64,000 nucleotides of DNA from Halobacillus_A sp043497005 (GCF_043497005.1 NZ_JBIEKE010000001.1:620001-684000); one strand, 5' to 3'. Positions 7,722 through 16,262 are shown, counted from the stretch's first letter. Notes: a model not told the origin generated them from the letters alone. Translations and numbers: made by a program.

Positions 7722-9008
7722 ATGAAAAAACTTTTAGTAGAAGGTGGAACTCGCTTGCGCGGCCAGGTCCGCGTAAGTGGAGCAAAGAACAGTGCTGTAG
7801 CTTTACTTCCTGCAGCGATTTTGGCGAATTCAAAAGTAACCATTGAAGGGCTTCCTAATATTTCTGATGTTCATACCTTATCAGATTTATTGGAAGAAAT
7901 AGGCGGTACCGTGCGTAAAGATGGACAAACTTTAGAAATTGATCCATCAGAAATGATCTCGATGCCGCTTCCGAATGGCCGGGTGAAGAAGTTAAGAGCT
8001 TCCTATTACTTTATGGGAGCCATGCTTGGACGCTTTAAAAAGGCCGTAATTGGTCTGCCGGGCGGTTGTCACTTAGGCCCAAGACCCATTGATCAGCATA
8101 TTAAAGGCTTTGAAGCATTAGGTGCTGAAGTAACAAACGAGCAAGGTGCGATCTATTTAAGAGCCAATGAGCTTCGTGGAGCTCGCATTTATTTAGACGT
8201 GGTCAGTGTGGGAGCTACCATTAACATCATGCTGGCTGCTGTAAAAGCCAAAGGCAAAACAGTGATTGAAAATGCTGCGAAAGAGCCGGAGATCATTGAC
8301 GTGGCTACGTTGCTGGCTAGTATGGGTGCTAAGATCAAGGGTGCCGGTACAGACGTCATCCGTATCGAAGGTGTAGAAGAATTAAACGGCTGCCTGCATA
8401 CGATCATTCCAGACCGTATTGAAGCAGGAACATACACCATTATGGCTGCAGCTCAAGGCGAAGAGATGATTATTGATAATGTTATTCCTCAACACCTTGA
8501 ATCCTTATTGGCGAAGCTTAGAGAAATGGGCGTCACGATTGAAGAAAATGATGACCAGCTCTATGTCAAACCAGGAAAAGCCTTAAAGAGCGTCGATATT
8601 AAAACGCTCGTCTACCCAGGGTTCCCAACGGACCTGCAGCAGCCGTTTACAACGCTTCTGACAAAGGCAGGCGGCACAGGAGTCGTAACCGACACCATTT
8701 ATCAAGCCCGCTTTAAACACATTGATGAATTACGGCGAATGAACGCTTCGATTAAAGTTGAAGGAGGATCGGCGATCGTTGCCGGACCATCTCAGCTGGA
8801 AGGAGCTAAAGTGAAAGCTTCTGACTTACGAGCTGGCGCTGCACTTGTCATTGCTGGTTTGATGGCAAAAGGGATCACTGAAATCACAGGTGTCGACCAT
8901 ATCGAAAGAGGATATGAAAACATCACGAACAAGCTAATCGAACTCGGCGCCAACATCTGGTATGAGGAAATGTCTGAAGAAGAAGTTGAACAATTCCAAA
9001 ACTCTTAA
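7722..9008 (+). CDS. murAB: UDP-N-acetylglucosamine 1-carboxyvinyltransferase, second copy
   Basis: First committed step of peptidoglycan precursor synthesis: enolpyruvyl transfer from PEP to UDP-GlcNAc. It has 428 residues with the N-terminal SGAKNSAVALLPA block, active-site Cys116 in LPGGCHLGPRPIDQH (the fosfomycin target), and DLRAGAALVIAGLMA near the C-terminus. Low-GC Gram-positives carry two paralogues; this one sits between the transaldolase gene and rho, which marks it as MurAB/MurZ, while the main MurAA is at 36010. ATG start with GTGAGGAG upstream. Confidence 0.95.
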   Translation: MKKLLVEGGTRLRGQVRVSGAKNSAVALLPAAILANSKVTIEGLPNISDVHTLSDLLEEIGGTVRKDGQTLEIDPSEMISMPLPNGRVKKLRASYYFMGAMLGRFKKAVIGLPGGCHLGPRPIDQHIKGFEALGAEVTNEQGAIYLRANELRGARIYLDVVSVGATINIMLAAVKAKGKTVIENAAKEPEIIDVATLLASMGAKIKGAGTDVIRIEGVEELNGCLHTIIPDRIEAGTYTIMAAAQGEEMIIDNVIPQHLESLLAKLREMGVTIEENDDQLYVKPGKALKSVDIKTLVYPGFPTDLQQPFTTLLTKAGGTGVVTDTIYQARFKHIDELRRMNASIKVEGGSAIVAGPSQLEGAKVKASDLRAGAALVIAGLMAKGITEITGVDHIERGYENITNKLIELGANIWYEEMSEEEVEQFQNS

Positions 9009-9028
9009 TTTTATATACTGTGGTATTA

Positions 9029-9280
9029 GCACAGAATGTAGTGAGAGCACTTCGGTACCAGATACACAAAACCAAATAAGGCTCAATGAATCTTATGAGA
9101 CGATTGTGTACCTGGTACCGTTACAGCAACAGCGGAAATAGAGGAAAAGCAGCAATAGCACAGCATATCGTGAGAGCATAACGGTATCAGCAATGAATGT
9201 AGTGAGAGCATTCGGTACCAGGTACACAAATCCAATTAAGCATCAATGCATCATATGAGGCGATTGTGTACCTGGTACCG
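9029..9280. repeat. Two REPIN-like doublets of the GTACCWGGTAC family
   Basis: Two 68-bp units (9053-9120 and 9213-9280), each bounded by inverted copies of CGGTACCAGGTACACAA; the second is a perfect 17-bp inverted repeat, the first has one change (AGATAC). Each is preceded by a shared segment like GAATGTAGTGAGAGCA. The pair repeats with a 160-bp period. The rest of the 539-bp gap before rho (to 9547) is AT-rich and should hold the rho promoter and leader, but I could not fix a promoter. Confidence 0.85.
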
Positions 9281-9547
9281 CTCTGCTATACCGTCATGAT
9301 ACCGCCACATAAATTACTCCTGAATTCACCTGCCTGATAAAATTCTTGAATCCTTATCCTAACAAGTTGTACAATGTATATTGTTTCTTAAAAGATAAAT
9401 AAATCGTAACCTCTGCAGACTTCATTTACCTTCCAACCCATCTTCACGTATTCATCCAAACATAAGATTGTCAACAGGATCGATGATTGAAGGCACGCTC
9501 GGGTATACAATATCTACAGGTCAAAAATAAATTAAAGTGGTGATTAT

Positions 9548-10849
9548 GTGTCAGAAGTAACAATTTCAAGTTTAGAAACGATGACCTTGAAAAAACTCTA
9601 CTCTTTAGCTAAGCAATTCAAAGTTTCCTATTATGCGAAGCTAACAAAACGAGAGTTGATTTTCGCAATTTTAAAAGCGCAGGCAGAGAAGGATGGCTTC
9701 TTATTTATGGACGGGATCCTAGAGATTATTCCGTCAGAAGGATTTGGGTTCTTACGCCCAATTAACTATTCACCAAGTGCCGAAGATATTTATATTTCAG
9801 CTTCTCAAATTCGTAGATTTGATTTAAGAAACGGCGACAAAGTTTCCGGGAAAGTTCGCCCTCCTAAGGAAAACGAACGCTATTACGGTTTGCTTCACGT
9901 GGATGCTGTAAACGGGGAAAATCCGGAAACAGCAAAGGAACGTGTTCACTTTCCAGCTTTAACTCCTCTTTATCCCGATCGTAAAATGACGCTGGAGACA
10001 GAAAGCAAAAAGCTTTCTACGCGGATTATGGATATCATGGCGCCAGTTGGTTACGGGCAGCGTGGCTTAATCGTCGCTCCACCTAAAGCAGGAAAGACGA
10101 TGCTTTTAAAACAAATGGCGAACAGCATAACCACCAATCATCCAGAGGCAAAATTAATTATTTTACTTGTCGATGAACGTCCAGAGGAAGTAACAGACAT
10201 CGAACGATCTGTTGCGCCGGATGTAGATGTGGTCAGTTCAACATTTGACGAGGTGCCAGAGAACCATATTAAAGTAGCAGAGCTCGTTCTGGAACGAGCG
10301 ATGCGCCTGGTTGAACATAAGCGTGACGTTATCGTGTTAATGGACAGCATTACCCGTCTTGCCAGAGCTTACAACTTAGTAATCCCGCCAAGTGGGCGTA
10401 CACTTTCTGGCGGTATTGATCCAGCAGCCTTTCACCGCCCCAAACGTTTCTTCGGTGCAGCGCGTAATATTGAAGAAGGCGGGAGCTTAACGATTTTAGC
10501 GACGGCGCTCGTTGATACGGGTTCACGCATGGACGATGTTATTTATGAAGAATTTAAAGGAACAGGTAACATGGAGCTCCATCTGGACCGCAGCTTAGCG
10601 GAACGCCGCATCTTCCCGGCGATCGATATCGTTCGTTCCGGAACACGAAAAGAAGAACTGCTTCTTCCGAAAGCCGAACTGGATAAAGTGTGGGCCATCC
10701 GCAAAACGATGTCTGACGCCCATGATTTCTCCGATCGTTTCTTACGCAGACTGCGTGCTTCGAAGACCAATGAAGAATTTTTCGAGCTTATGGATCAGGA
10801 TATGCAAGGGAAGCAGGGCAAGCCAGCAAAAGCAGGAGCTAGAAAATAA
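9548..10849 (+). CDS. rho: Transcription termination factor Rho
   Basis: Hexameric ATP-dependent RNA translocase that ends transcription and limits antisense transcription. It has 433 residues: N-terminal Rho-N helical domain (ETMTLKKLYSLAKQ...), an oligonucleotide-binding cold-shock-like domain around residues 52-120 (EGFGFLRP), the Walker A motif APPKAGKTML and Walker B VIVLMDSITRLARAY, and the Q/R-loop region GGIDPAAFHRPKRFFGAARNIE in pieces. The start is GTG at 9548; the ATG two bases upstream is out of frame. Followed by rpmE2 as in Bacillus, where rpmE follows rho. Confidence 0.97.
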   Translation: MSEVTISSLETMTLKKLYSLAKQFKVSYYAKLTKRELIFAILKAQAEKDGFLFMDGILEIIPSEGFGFLRPINYSPSAEDIYISASQIRRFDLRNGDKVSGKVRPPKENERYYGLLHVDAVNGENPETAKERVHFPALTPLYPDRKMTLETESKKLSTRIMDIMAPVGYGQRGLIVAPPKAGKTMLLKQMANSITTNHPEAKLIILLVDERPEEVTDIERSVAPDVDVVSSTFDEVPENHIKVAELVLERAMRLVEHKRDVIVLMDSITRLARAYNLVIPPSGRTLSGGIDPAAFHRPKRFFGAARNIEEGGSLTILATALVDTGSRMDDVIYEEFKGTGNMELHLDRSLAERRIFPAIDIVRSGTRKEELLLPKAELDKVWAIRKTMSDAHDFSDRFLRRLRASKTNEEFFELMDQDMQGKQGKPAKAGARK

Positions 10850-10865
10850 TAATGCAATTAGGCTG

Positions 10866-10894
10866 TTGCATTGACAATCTAGTGCTGATATAAT
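10866..10894 (+). promoter_or_regulatory. rpmE2 promoter
   Basis: TTGCAT (10866-10871), exactly 17 bp, then a consensus TATAAT (10889-10894). About 100 nt of leader follows before the L31 start. I saw no clear Zur operator there. Confidence 0.75.
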
Positions 10895-10996
10895 CTTTCT
10901 ATGTGAGTTTTAGTAAAAGGTGTAACGACTAACCTTCGAAGGCTCTTACAATAACTCTGTTTCAAAAGGATTCAGGGCAAAAAGGAGTGGAAGAAC

Positions 10997-11242
10997 ATGA
11001 AAGAGGGAATTCATCCAGAATACCGTAAAGTGGTATTTCTAGACACAAGTTCTGATTTCAAGTTTATAAGCGGATCTACACAATCATCTGACGAAACGAT
11101 CGAGTGGGAAGATGGCAACACATACCCATTGATCCGTGTTGAAATTAGTTCAGAGTCTCATCCGTTCTACACAGGCAAACAGAAAGCTGACAAAGCTGGC
11201 GGCCGTGTTGATCGCTTTAAGAAAAAATATAACCTTTCATAA
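10997..11242 (+). CDS. rpmE2: Ribosomal protein L31, type B (zinc-free form)
   Basis: Large-subunit ribosomal protein of 81 residues. It has the type B signatures HPEYRKVVFLDT, WEDGNTYPLIRVEISS and SHPFYTGKQK, and lacks all four zinc-binding cysteines of the type A protein (no Cys at all). In B. subtilis the rho-linked gene is the zinc-containing rpmE, while the zinc-free form (ytiA) lies elsewhere and is Zur-controlled. Here the zinc-free form occupies the rho locus and has a near-consensus sigma-A promoter. Start ATG after AAAGGAGTGG. Strong terminator at 11287-11324. Confidence 0.93.
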   Translation: MKEGIHPEYRKVVFLDTSSDFKFISGSTQSSDETIEWEDGNTYPLIRVEISSESHPFYTGKQKADKAGGRVDRFKKKYNLS

Positions 11243-11286
11243 TAATGAATGGACACCTTCTAAGGTGAACATTGATAATTTTGAGC

Positions 11287-11324
11287 AAAAACAGGCAAAT
11301 ATCAAACCGTTTGCCTGTTTTTTG
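11287..11324 (+). terminator. rpmE2 terminator
   Basis: AAAACAGGCAAA pairs with TTTGCCTGTTTT, then a T-run. Confidence 0.9.
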
Positions 11325-11326
11325 TT

Positions 11327-11692
11327 AGTAAAAAGAAAAGTGGAAAGGGGCGGTTTAGGCCTGACACGCGTAAGCAAAACCATGCAGTGGCTGTCTATGC
11401 CACGTAATGGGATTGCTTACGACGCGAAGACCTGCCCCTTGCAGCTGGACAGTAAGAAAAGCGCAGGCGAGTGTTCAGGAGCGTACGCATAAGCAAACCG
11501 GCGAAGTGAAGTGTTCTTTCTTCACGTAGCCGGGTTGCTTATGTCACTAGGTCCTGCGAGACGGAGCTGGACAGTAAGAAAAGCGGAAGCGGCCTGGGAG
11601 ACACGACACGCATAAGCAAGCTGCCGCAATCGGGTGTTCTTTGCCGATGGAGGGAGATTACTTATGGCGCGAGTGTCTGGCCGCTGGAGAAT
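11327..11692. repeat. Three tandem copies of a 121-bp foldback element
   Basis: Units start at about 11327, 11451 and 11572, each opening with AGTAAGAAAAG (unit 1 degenerate) and closing with GAGCTGGAC or similar; the junction AGCTGGACAGTAAGAAAAGCG-type sequence recurs 121 bp apart (11444, 11565). Each unit folds on itself through CGTAAGCAA or CATAAGCAA pairing with TTGCTTACG or CTTATG, plus an inner stem and an apical loop like TGTTCTTT. The stems are kept although the sequences differ. This fills most of the 597-bp gap between rpmE2 and tdk. Confidence 0.85.
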
Positions 11693-11839
11693 ACTAAATA
11701 AGTGAATGGTTAGGAAACCTTCGCTTCGGCAATAAATAAAACAGAATGAATTTTAAAAGCTGTCCTGAGGCGATCAGCTGTAACGTTCGCCAAAGGGAGA
11801 GCTTTTTTAATGACGTGTAAGTAGGAGAAGGGAGCGGCA

Positions 11840-12466
11840 GTGAACGTGTATGTAATGAAGCAAAGTGGTTGGGTTGAAGTCATCTGTGGAAGTATGTTCA
11901 GTGGGAAATCGGAGGAACTCATTCGTCGTGTACGTAGAGCTACATATGGAAATTTGTCCGTTCGCGTATTTAAACCGGCAATTGACAATCGTTATAAGGA
12001 AGATTCCATTGTCTCTCATAACGGAACTTCTGTACTGGCTCGTCCAGTTAGTGAATCCCTCGCGATTCTTCCGGAAGTTGGCGATGATGTGGATATTGTA
12101 GGGATTGATGAAGTACAGTTTTTTGATGACAATATTGTAGAAGTCGTCGAATGTTTGGCGGATCGAGGAATCCGCGTTATTGTCGCCGGACTTGACACTG
12201 ATTTTCGTGGAGAGCCATTCGGGAAAGTTCCGGAGCTCATGGCGTTAAGCGAAAGTGTTACGAAACTGAATGCAATTTGTCCCGTCTGTGGTTCACCTGC
12301 CAGTCGAACGCAGCGTTTGATCAATGGAGAGCCTGCATCCTATAATGATCCGATTATTTTAGTAGGTGCTTCTGAATCGTACGAGCCGCGCTGCCGTCAC
12401 CATCACGAAGTTCCTAATAAACCCAGGCAAGAGCAAGTGAAGGCTCATGCTGAAAGCTATAAATAG
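11840..12466 (+). CDS. tdk: Thymidine kinase
   Basis: Salvage enzyme that phosphorylates thymidine with ATP. It has 208 residues with P-loop GSMFSGKS (residues 17-24), the Walker B-like GIDEVQFF, and a C-terminal zinc site (CPVCG...CRHHHE). The sequence AASYNDP-type lasso region and VGASESYEPRC agree with type II bacterial Tdk. I keep the GTG at 11840; a GTG two codons later is equally possible. Its position before prfA is as in Bacillus. Promoter not identified; the upstream gap is filled with the 121-bp repeats. Terminator at 12472-12508. Confidence 0.96.
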   Translation: MNVYVMKQSGWVEVICGSMFSGKSEELIRRVRRATYGNLSVRVFKPAIDNRYKEDSIVSHNGTSVLARPVSESLAILPEVGDDVDIVGIDEVQFFDDNIVEVVECLADRGIRVIVAGLDTDFRGEPFGKVPELMALSESVTKLNAICPVCGSPASRTQRLINGEPASYNDPIILVGASESYEPRCRHHHEVPNKPRQEQVKAHAESYK

Positions 12467-12471
12467 ATCTC

Positions 12472-12508
12472 AAAAACCCGTTTGCTTATTAAAGTGAAGC
12501 GGGTTTTT
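12472..12508 (+). terminator. tdk terminator
   Basis: AAAAACCCGT pairs with GCGGGTTTTT around a short loop. Confidence 0.85.
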
Positions 12509-12640
12509 ACTATAGTAATTTAATTTCTAATAATGGGGGAGATTAAACGGCAGCGTCGTGCTTCCAATGTGCTCGTCTCTGTTTTTGAAGCCCAGAAAAA
12601 GGAATTTATATAGTATAATCAATAAAAAAGGGGAATACTC

Positions 12641-12946
12641 ATGACCTCATCGAACGAACGATTAAAAGAGGCGCGACTGTTGAAAGAGTGTTCTGATGCT
12701 TATGTTTATGCTGTAGAAGTAAACGATAAAACAGAGAACAGCTGGGCCATTGATTCGTCGATTGAACTTTGCACCCAGTGTGCGCAGGAAAGCCTTGAAA
12801 TTAGAAATAACAGTAAGATTTACGATTTATGTTTAGAGTATGTCCGTTTATGTGAAAATATAAGAAATACACAATTCGGTCGATGGAGGAATCAACATGC
12901 AGACGAAGAACGCGAATTCAAATCAGTCAAAGGGATGTCGAAATGA
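12641..12946 (+). CDS. Small hypothetical protein overlapping the dimethylargininase-like gene
   Basis: A 101-residue soluble, charged protein with four Cys residues spread through the chain (one early, then in LCTQCAQ, DLCLEY and RLCENI); no recognised domain. A good ribosome binding site (AAAGGGGAA) precedes the ATG, and TATAGTATAATC about 30 bp upstream could be a -10 region. Its last 50 bases overlap the next gene in another frame, so translation of the two is probably coupled. The family is unknown to me; helical content seems high. It could be a partner of the downstream amidinohydrolase, which is only inferred from the overlap. Confidence 0.6.
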   Translation: MTSSNERLKEARLLKECSDAYVYAVEVNDKTENSWAIDSSIELCTQCAQESLEIRNNSKIYDLCLEYVRLCENIRNTQFGRWRNQHADEEREFKSVKGMSK

Positions 12947-13757
12947 ATATGACGCTCTGAAGAAGGTGCTGGTTAGTAAACCTGAACATATGAAGATCAC
13001 TGAAATTATTAATGAAACACAGAAGCATTTCGCCAACGAAAATATAGATATTGATTTAGCGGTGAAACAACATACACATTTTGTAAAAGTCCTTCAAAGC
13101 CACAATATTCAAGTCGACTACTTACCAACAAGCCCTCAGCTTAATGAACAAGTTTTCACGAGAGATATAGGGTTCTGTATAGGAGATCAAATGTTTGTTT
13201 CCTCTCTTGCCAGTGATGTTCGCCAGGAAGAGGTTAAGCCGCTGCTTGATTTTCTGGAAAGAGAAGACGTCACGTTCACGAGACTTTTTGGCCCTTCGAT
13301 TGAAGGCGGAGACGTTATTATTAATCATGGCACCATTTATGTCGGAATAAGTGATCGGACGAGTATGGCAGCCGTTGAACATTTGCAAAAAGCGCTTCCT
13401 GAATATGAAGTCATCCCATTAAAACTGCGTGACGATATTCTGCATTTAGATTGTGCGTTCAACATTGTTAATGAGCATACGGCTCTCATACACTCACCTG
13501 CTTTTGAGCAGCAGGATGTTCAGTTGTTAAAGGAGACTTTTCACTGCATTGAAGTTGATGAAAAAGAGCAGTTTCAAATGGGGACCAACGTTTTATCTAT
13601 TGGAGAGCAGCTGGTAATCAGCCTTCCACAAAATCCAAACGTCAATCAACAGCTTAAGGATGCTGGTTTTATTGTCGTGGAAGTGGATTTATCAGAAATT
13701 ATAAAATCTGGCGGTTCCTTTCGCTGCTGTACACTGCCGATCGCACGAAAATCATAA
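12897..13757 (+). CDS. Dimethylarginine dimethylaminohydrolase / arginine deiminase-fold enzyme
   Basis: A 286-residue member of the guanidine-modifying (pentein) superfamily, resembling B. subtilis YkgA and DDAH enzymes, which hydrolyse methylated arginine to citrulline. Visible residues are QVFTRDIGFCIG (substrate-side Asp), the EGGDVII acid, the His in DILHLDCAFN, and the C-terminal nucleophile region GGSFRCCTLPI. ATG at 12897 is preceded by GATGGAGGAATC, a strong site that lies inside the upstream gene. Two adjacent Cys near the end make the nucleophile assignment ambiguous; the second (CCT) fits the family. The true substrate cannot be read from sequence. Confidence 0.82.
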   Translation: MQTKNANSNQSKGCRNEYDALKKVLVSKPEHMKITEIINETQKHFANENIDIDLAVKQHTHFVKVLQSHNIQVDYLPTSPQLNEQVFTRDIGFCIGDQMFVSSLASDVRQEEVKPLLDFLEREDVTFTRLFGPSIEGGDVIINHGTIYVGISDRTSMAAVEHLQKALPEYEVIPLKLRDDILHLDCAFNIVNEHTALIHSPAFEQQDVQLLKETFHCIEVDEKEQFQMGTNVLSIGEQLVISLPQNPNVNQQLKDAGFIVVEVDLSEIIKSGGSFRCCTLPIARKS

Positions 13758-13776
13758 AGATCTAAAGCATAATCAT

Positions 13777-13812
13777 CCTCTTCTCGGTCAAACTAGAAAA
13801 AAAGAGAAGAGG
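13777..13812 (+). promoter_or_regulatory. Hairpin that covers the ribosome binding site of the next gene
   Basis: CCTCTTCTC (13777-13785) pairs perfectly with GAGAAGAGG (13804-13812), the latter being the Shine-Dalgarno region of the lipoprotein gene at 13820. It lacks a T-run, so translational control is more likely than termination. Confidence 0.55.
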
Positions 13813-13819
13813 TGAATTT

Positions 13820-14215
13820 ATGTTTCGATGGGCAGCTATTCTTTTTCTTCTTTTCATCGTAGGATGCGGACAAAATCTGGAGGAATCTCAAGGTCACACG
13901 AACCGTCAGGATATTATGAATATGGGATTAGAAGATGATCCGTCTACGACCCCGACGAATCCGCGTTCGATTGAGCGCGTTGGTGATACGTGGGGCGAGA
14001 AAGAAATTCGTGATCAAATGCGTGAAGCCGCTCTTACCATTGAAGGTGTGAATGTGGAGCGTATTATTTTAGAACAAGACAATGCGTGGGTAACAGTGAG
14101 AGTAGAGGAACAATTAACAAAAGAAGAACATGAGCAATGGAGCGAGAAAGTCGCTGAAAAAATAAGTAATGCCGTTCCTGATTACAATGTTACTGTAAAA
14201 GTAAACGCACAATAA
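13820..14215 (+). CDS. YhcN/YlaJ-type sporulation lipoprotein
   Basis: A 131-residue lipoprotein: signal peptide with lipobox FIVGC (Cys16), a short polar linker, then a domain of about 70 residues (IRDQMREAALTIEGVN... to NVTVKVNAQ) that resembles the YhcN/YlaJ family of spore-membrane lipoproteins by its alternation of helix and beta-strands (AWVTVRV). Such proteins are made under sporulation control and act in the forespore or spore inner membrane. Stand-alone gene before prfA. Its ribosome binding site is within a hairpin. The family call rests on pattern, not on a search. Confidence 0.65.
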   Translation: MFRWAAILFLLFIVGCGQNLEESQGHTNRQDIMNMGLEDDPSTTPTNPRSIERVGDTWGEKEIRDQMREAALTIEGVNVERIILEQDNAWVTVRVEEQLTKEEHEQWSEKVAEKISNAVPDYNVTVKVNAQ

Positions 14216-14235
14216 CAGCTATTAAACGGATGTGG

Positions 14236-14264
14236 TTGTAACCGCAACCTCTCTATAATATAAT
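14236..14264 (+). promoter_or_regulatory. prfA promoter
   Basis: TTGTAA (14236-14241), 17 bp, TATAAT (14259-14264), about 30 bp ahead of the TTG start. Confidence 0.7.
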
Positions 14265-14295
14265 TGTACTGTTATGGAGAAAGAGGTGCATACCA

Positions 14296-15366
14296 TTGAT
14301 CGAACGTTTACAAACCTTAGAAGATCGCTATGAAAAACTCAATGAGCTTTTAAGTGATCCAGAAGTGATATCAGATACGAACAAGCTGCGAGAATATTCG
14401 AAAGAGCAGTCAGGCTTAGAGGATACAGTGACGGCTTATCGTGAGTATAAAGAAGTCACCGAGCAGCTTGATGACGCAAAAGCCATGCTTGGCGACAGTA
14501 TGGATGATGATATGGAGGAAATGGTCAAAGAGGAAATCAGCGAGCTTTCCGACCGGAAGTCGGAACTGGAAGAGCGTTTGAAAATTTTAATGCTTCCTAG
14601 CGATCCAAATGATGATAAGAACGTAATTATGGAGATCCGCGGAGCAGCAGGCGGAGACGAAGCGTCGTTGTTTGCCGGTGATTTGTACCGTATGTATGCC
14701 CGTTATGCGGAGTCTCAGGGATGGAAAACGGAAGTCATTGAATCGACACCAAATGAAGTTGGCGGCTACAAAGAAATTATTTTCATGATTTCAGGTGACC
14801 GTGCCTATTCTAAAATGAAGTTCGAAAACGGCGCTCACCGCGTCCAGCGTGTACCGGAAACGGAATCAGGCGGACGTATTCATACTTCGACGGCTACGGT
14901 TGCTGTATTACCGGAAACGGAAGAAGTCGAAGTCGAAATCCATGAAAAAGACATACGTGTGGACACATTCGCATCCAGCGGCCCTGGTGGTCAAAGTGTA
15001 AACACGACGATGTCTGCTGTGCGTCTGACGCATGAGCCAACGGGAATTGTGGTTTCTTGTCAGGATGAGAAATCACAAATCAAAAACAAAGAAAAAGCGA
15101 TGAAAGTGCTTCGTGCCCGGGTTTATGATAAATTTCAGCAGGAAGAACAGGCAAAATACGATGAAAACCGTAAGTCTGCCGTTGGAACGGGCGATCGTTC
15201 TGAGCGCATTCGAACGTACAATTTCCCGCAAACGCGTGTAACCGATCACCGTATTGGTTTGACACTGCAAAAACTTGATCAAATTTTGCAAGGGAATTTA
15301 GATCAGATCCTCGATGCTCTGCTGATTGAAGAGCAGACGAAAAAACTAGAGTCGATTGGTGAATAA
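14296..15366 (+). CDS. prfA: Peptide chain release factor 1
   Basis: Recognises UAA and UAG stop codons and triggers peptide release. It has 356 residues with the GGQ motif (SGPGGQSVNTT) and the RF1 signature region around the anticodon-like loop. The start is TTG at 14296 behind AGAGGTG, as in B. subtilis. The GGQ glutamine is the target of PrmC encoded directly downstream, with one base between the genes, so they are probably co-transcribed and translationally coupled. Confidence 0.97.
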   Translation: MIERLQTLEDRYEKLNELLSDPEVISDTNKLREYSKEQSGLEDTVTAYREYKEVTEQLDDAKAMLGDSMDDDMEEMVKEEISELSDRKSELEERLKILMLPSDPNDDKNVIMEIRGAAGGDEASLFAGDLYRMYARYAESQGWKTEVIESTPNEVGGYKEIIFMISGDRAYSKMKFENGAHRVQRVPETESGGRIHTSTATVAVLPETEEVEVEIHEKDIRVDTFASSGPGGQSVNTTMSAVRLTHEPTGIVVSCQDEKSQIKNKEKAMKVLRARVYDKFQQEEQAKYDENRKSAVGTGDRSERIRTYNFPQTRVTDHRIGLTLQKLDQILQGNLDQILDALLIEEQTKKLESIGE

Positions 15367-15367
15367 C

Positions 15368-16207
15368 ATGAAACAGACAACGATTGAGGAAGCCCGGCGC
15401 TGGGCTTCTCTTTTTTTGAAACAGCATAATCGAGAGCCGCGTGTTGCTGATCTGCTGCTGGAAGATTTATTTGAGCTCAACACGGCGATGCTGATGGCTT
15501 ATGAACGGGATCCTTTTCCTAAAGAGCAGCTAGATCGCTTCACTTCGTACGTCAAGCAGCATGCGCAAACCGGTATTCCAGTGCAGCATTTGATTGGCGA
15601 AGCTCATTTTTACGGTCGCGTCTTCAATGTAAACGAACACGTTCTTATTCCCCGTCCTGAAACGGAAGAGCTAATCGAAGGTGTCCGCCAGCGCCTTCAG
15701 CCAGGTGATCAAACGATAGCTGATATCGGCACAGGCAGTGGAATTATAGCGATTACTTTACAACTGGAAACAGACCGCCGCACGCTTGCGACGGATCTGT
15801 CTAAGGAAGCATTGCAAACGGCCAAGGTAAATGCGGATAGTCACGAAGCCCGTATCGAATGGTTTTGTGGAGATTTTCTTGAACCGCTTCGGGATGAAAC
15901 TATCGACGTCCTCGTGTCCAACCCACCATACATCGCTCACGACGAAACACTTGATGACACGGTGAAAAATTTCGATCCCGCCCTTGCGCTATTTGCTGAT
16001 AACGGTGGGCTTGCGGCCTATCAAACGATTATTCAACAAATCGCTCGCCGCGCGCAGAAACCAAGAATGATCGCTTTCGAAATTGGACATCAACAAGGAG
16101 AAGCCGTCAAGCAGTTGATCCACAGCCAGCTAGCAAACTATCAAGTGTCCATTGAAAGAGACATTAATAAGAAAGAGCGGATGATTTTCGCAATATTAGA
16201 TTCATAG
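15368..16207 (+). CDS. prmC: Release factor glutamine N5-methyltransferase
   Basis: Methylates the GGQ glutamine of release factors 1 and 2 using SAM. The 279 residues hold an N-terminal helical substrate domain, motif I DIGTGSGIIAI, and the catalytic NPPY in LVSNPPYIAHDE. I start at ATG 15368, one base after the prfA stop; the in-frame TTG at 15356 lies inside prfA. The sequence GQPVQHLIG-type loop (TGIPVQHLIGEAHFYGR) and RPETEELI are the usual N-domain marks. Confidence 0.95.
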   Translation: MKQTTIEEARRWASLFLKQHNREPRVADLLLEDLFELNTAMLMAYERDPFPKEQLDRFTSYVKQHAQTGIPVQHLIGEAHFYGRVFNVNEHVLIPRPETEELIEGVRQRLQPGDQTIADIGTGSGIIAITLQLETDRRTLATDLSKEALQTAKVNADSHEARIEWFCGDFLEPLRDETIDVLVSNPPYIAHDETLDDTVKNFDPALALFADNGGLAAYQTIIQQIARRAQKPRMIAFEIGHQQGEAVKQLIHSQLANYQVSIERDINKKERMIFAILDS

Positions 16208-16262
16208 GTTTAAATCTATTCCCCCCTGACCACAATAGTTATCAACAGGGAGGGAATTTTTT

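Noticed and set aside
10895..10996. Zur operator before rpmE2
   Set aside because: TGTAACGACTAACC is not a symmetrical match to the Bacillus Zur consensus.
11136..11492. 118-residue open frame across the rpmE2 end and the 121-bp repeats
   Set aside because: It overlaps rpmE2 in another frame and reads through its terminator.
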